NCBI GenBank assembly: GCA_037132075.1
Contig: JBAXPV010000012.1
Coordinates: 1-64,000 of the forward strand
Reading direction: 5' to 3'
DNA from: JBAXPV01 sp037132075
GTDB taxonomy: Bacteria; Bacteroidota; Bacteroidia; Bacteroidales; CAIXZF01
DNA length: 64,000 bases
Shown here: piece after piece, positions 63,059-64,000 of the stretch
How positions within the stretch are numbered: the stretch's first letter is position 1
How the letters are laid out: the number at the start of each line of letters is the position of its first letter
The notes under the pieces: generated by a model
The model's input: only the letters and a program-made list of their open reading frames with translations
Told to the model about the DNA's origin: nothing
Databases searched by the model: none
Made by a program: the position numbers and the translations under genes

Positions 63059-63784
63059 CTACCTATATTTATTTAACATCTTAACCAAGTAATCATTTTC
63101 ACTTTTATATTGCAAATCTTCATTAAAGGGTTCAATTACCCCGGCAATCACAAAAAGTTTTCCTGCAAAGGTGTTTTCTTGCCTGTCAGATAGATCATTT
63201 AATGTATTGAATGGTGAATCATTAAGAAATTTCCTCAACCTTTCAAAGGTGTCTCTTATAAGATTTCCATGAATTGAATCTTCAGCTCCCCTCATTCTTT
63301 TTGAAAATATCTTTAATTCCTGTGTTCTTTTTGTTCTATTAATCAAGTCTGAAAGGCTTTCCATTACTTTTTCAATGGATTTATAATTTTGTAGTTTTGT
63401 TGACTTTGCAAATTTGGTTCCTGTCTTTGGATTACCTGAAAATTGAATGGATGTGACATTATTATCTTTGAAAAATTCAACAAGTTTATATAGCTCAAAT
63501 AATTGGTTCTTAAATACTTTTTGACTATTTATAAAATCTTGCTCCCTTGCCTTAGCCTCAATGCTTTGTTCCCTCCAAACTTTCACCAGATAACTAAAGT
63601 TGTCAATTGCTTCCTGATCATAAATGTTGAATTCTGTAAGAAGATCTTTCACCTGATCATGGTGCTTTTTGTAAATTGTTTGCTTTTCCCATGTATATTC
63701 AGGTAGAGTATTTGAGTCAAAATAAAAATAATTTGTAAGTAACTCAAAATGAACATTGATAGCAATAGTTTCTTCCTGGTTCAT
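63059..63784 (-). CDS. hypothetical coiled protein overlapping the recombinase gene
   Basis: A 241-residue cytoplasmic protein rich in Lys, Glu, Asn and Phe with long helices ('FKNQLFELYKLVEFFKDNNV', 'KRTQELKIFSKRMRG') and no recognised domain. Its ATG overlaps the stop codon of the tyrosine recombinase gene by 4 bp (ATGA), so the two are translationally coupled and it belongs to the element core. An accessory role in integration or excision is a reasonable guess only. Confidence 0.6.
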   Translation of the reverse strand: MNQEETIAINVHFELLTNYFYFDSNTLPEYTWEKQTIYKKHHDQVKDLLTEFNIYDQEAIDNFSYLVKVWREQSIEAKAREQDFINSQKVFKNQLFELYKLVEFFKDNNVTSIQFSGNPKTGTKFAKSTKLQNYKSIEKVMESLSDLINRTKRTQELKIFSKRMRGAEDSIHGNLIRDTFERLRKFLNDSPFNTLNDLSDRQENTFAGKLFVIAGVIEPFNEDLQYKSENDYLVKMLNKYR

Positions 63785-64000
63785 TTTTTAATTCTTTTAG
63801 TAGTGCCTTTACTTTGAGCTGATTCCAGGGCCTTATCCATATCGGAATTTTCAAAGCCCCTCAGATATTGCTTAGTGATTGATACAGAAGAATGGTTCAA
63901 TAATTCTGAAATCTGGTCTGTACTAAGACCCTTTTCATTTTTTGCCAATGAAGCAAAGGTATGCCGGGCAATGTGAAAACTCAGGTGCTTTTCTATCTTT
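63781..64000 (-). CDS. tyrosine recombinase/integrase, C-terminal part (cut by window end)
   Basis: The last 73 codons of a phage-integrase-family gene; the rest lies beyond the window. Catalytic residues are visible: the His-x-x-Arg box in FHIARHTFAS, then LLNHSSVSITKQYL, where the final Tyr is the nucleophile and the His of NHSS replaces the usual GHSS context. The C-terminus is basic (KGTTKRIKK). It points toward the tRNA-Ala gene 3.9 kb away and overlaps the next gene by 4 bp. Confidence 0.92.
   Translation of the reverse strand, partial: KIEKHLSFHIARHTFASLAKNEKGLSTDQISELLNHSSVSITKQYLRGFENSDMDKALESAQSKGTTKRIKK

Noticed and set aside
59817..64000. Complete inovirus-type prophage
   Set aside because: Only the initiator resembles a filamentous-phage gene; no Zot-like, coat or assembly genes are visible in this part.

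Overview
The window reads as a chromosomal segment of a member of the Bacteroidota, probably an uncultivated Bacteroidales-like lineage. Supporting signs are: promoters of the TTG-N18/19-TAnnTTTG type upstream of several genes; a secreted metalloprotease and a cohesin/dockerin protein with type IX secretion-like C-terminal sorting domains; YwqK/MORN-type repeat proteins; weak Shine-Dalgarno signals; and many signal peptides with Gln at the predicted +1 position. One perfect 16-bp ParB site (parS, 22259-22274) lies next to mnmG. A 468-bp AT-rich gap with repeated TTAT(C/T)AAC-like words precedes rpiB. Together they suggest, without proving, an origin-proximal location.

Layout. 1-700: a truncated IS1182/IS5-like transposase. 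748-8446 (minus): alcohol dehydrogenase, mnmA, a MORN protein overlapping a polyprenyl synthase, an M14 carboxypeptidase and 6-phosphofructokinase. 8483-13316 (minus): the rimP-nusA-infB operon with a well-formed promoter and a leader hairpin. 13524-15869: a small c-type cytochrome lipoprotein converging on a type IX-secreted M1 protease. 16008-23183 (plus): a large DUF4175-like membrane/coiled-coil protein, a GHKL ATPase, ybeY, mnmG, parS and a methyltransferase. 23326-29355: a giant NtrY-like sensor kinase, a Wzx-type flippase and a small polytopic membrane protein. 29362-33719: envelope proteins of unknown role. 33818-39776 (plus): dut, a TPR lipoprotein, a DUF4292 lipoprotein, a degenerate LytM (EnvC-like) protein, a nitroreductase and a glutaminyl cyclase-like M28 lipoprotein. 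39914-44165: phoH-like gene and polA. 44216-52587 (minus): an MltF-like transglycosylase, then a seven-gene exporter operon (TetR, TolC, HlyD, two ABC ATPases, two ABC-2 permeases) resembling YbhGFSR with its own regulator and outer-membrane channel. 52719-57405 (minus): an MltD-like LysM transglycosylase, tatA, a second MORN protein and nadA. 57874-59746 (plus): rpiB and a LutB-like Fe-S protein.

59817-64000 begins with tRNA-Ala(GGC) and continues into what looks like an integrative element inserted at the tRNA 3' end. All its genes run on the minus strand toward the tRNA: a tyrosine recombinase cut by the window edge, an unknown coiled protein overlapping it by 4 bp, an excisionase-type HTH protein, an unknown protein, a replication initiator resembling filamentous-phage gene II/X proteins, two tandem paralogous lipoproteins, and a DUF5681-like protein. 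No virion or conjugation gene is visible. This element is the most novel part of the window.

The envelope theme is strong: transglycosylases, an EnvC-like factor, a flippase, Tat, an exporter, type IX substrates, and a cyclase whose expected substrates (secreted proteins with N-terminal Gln) are encoded around it.
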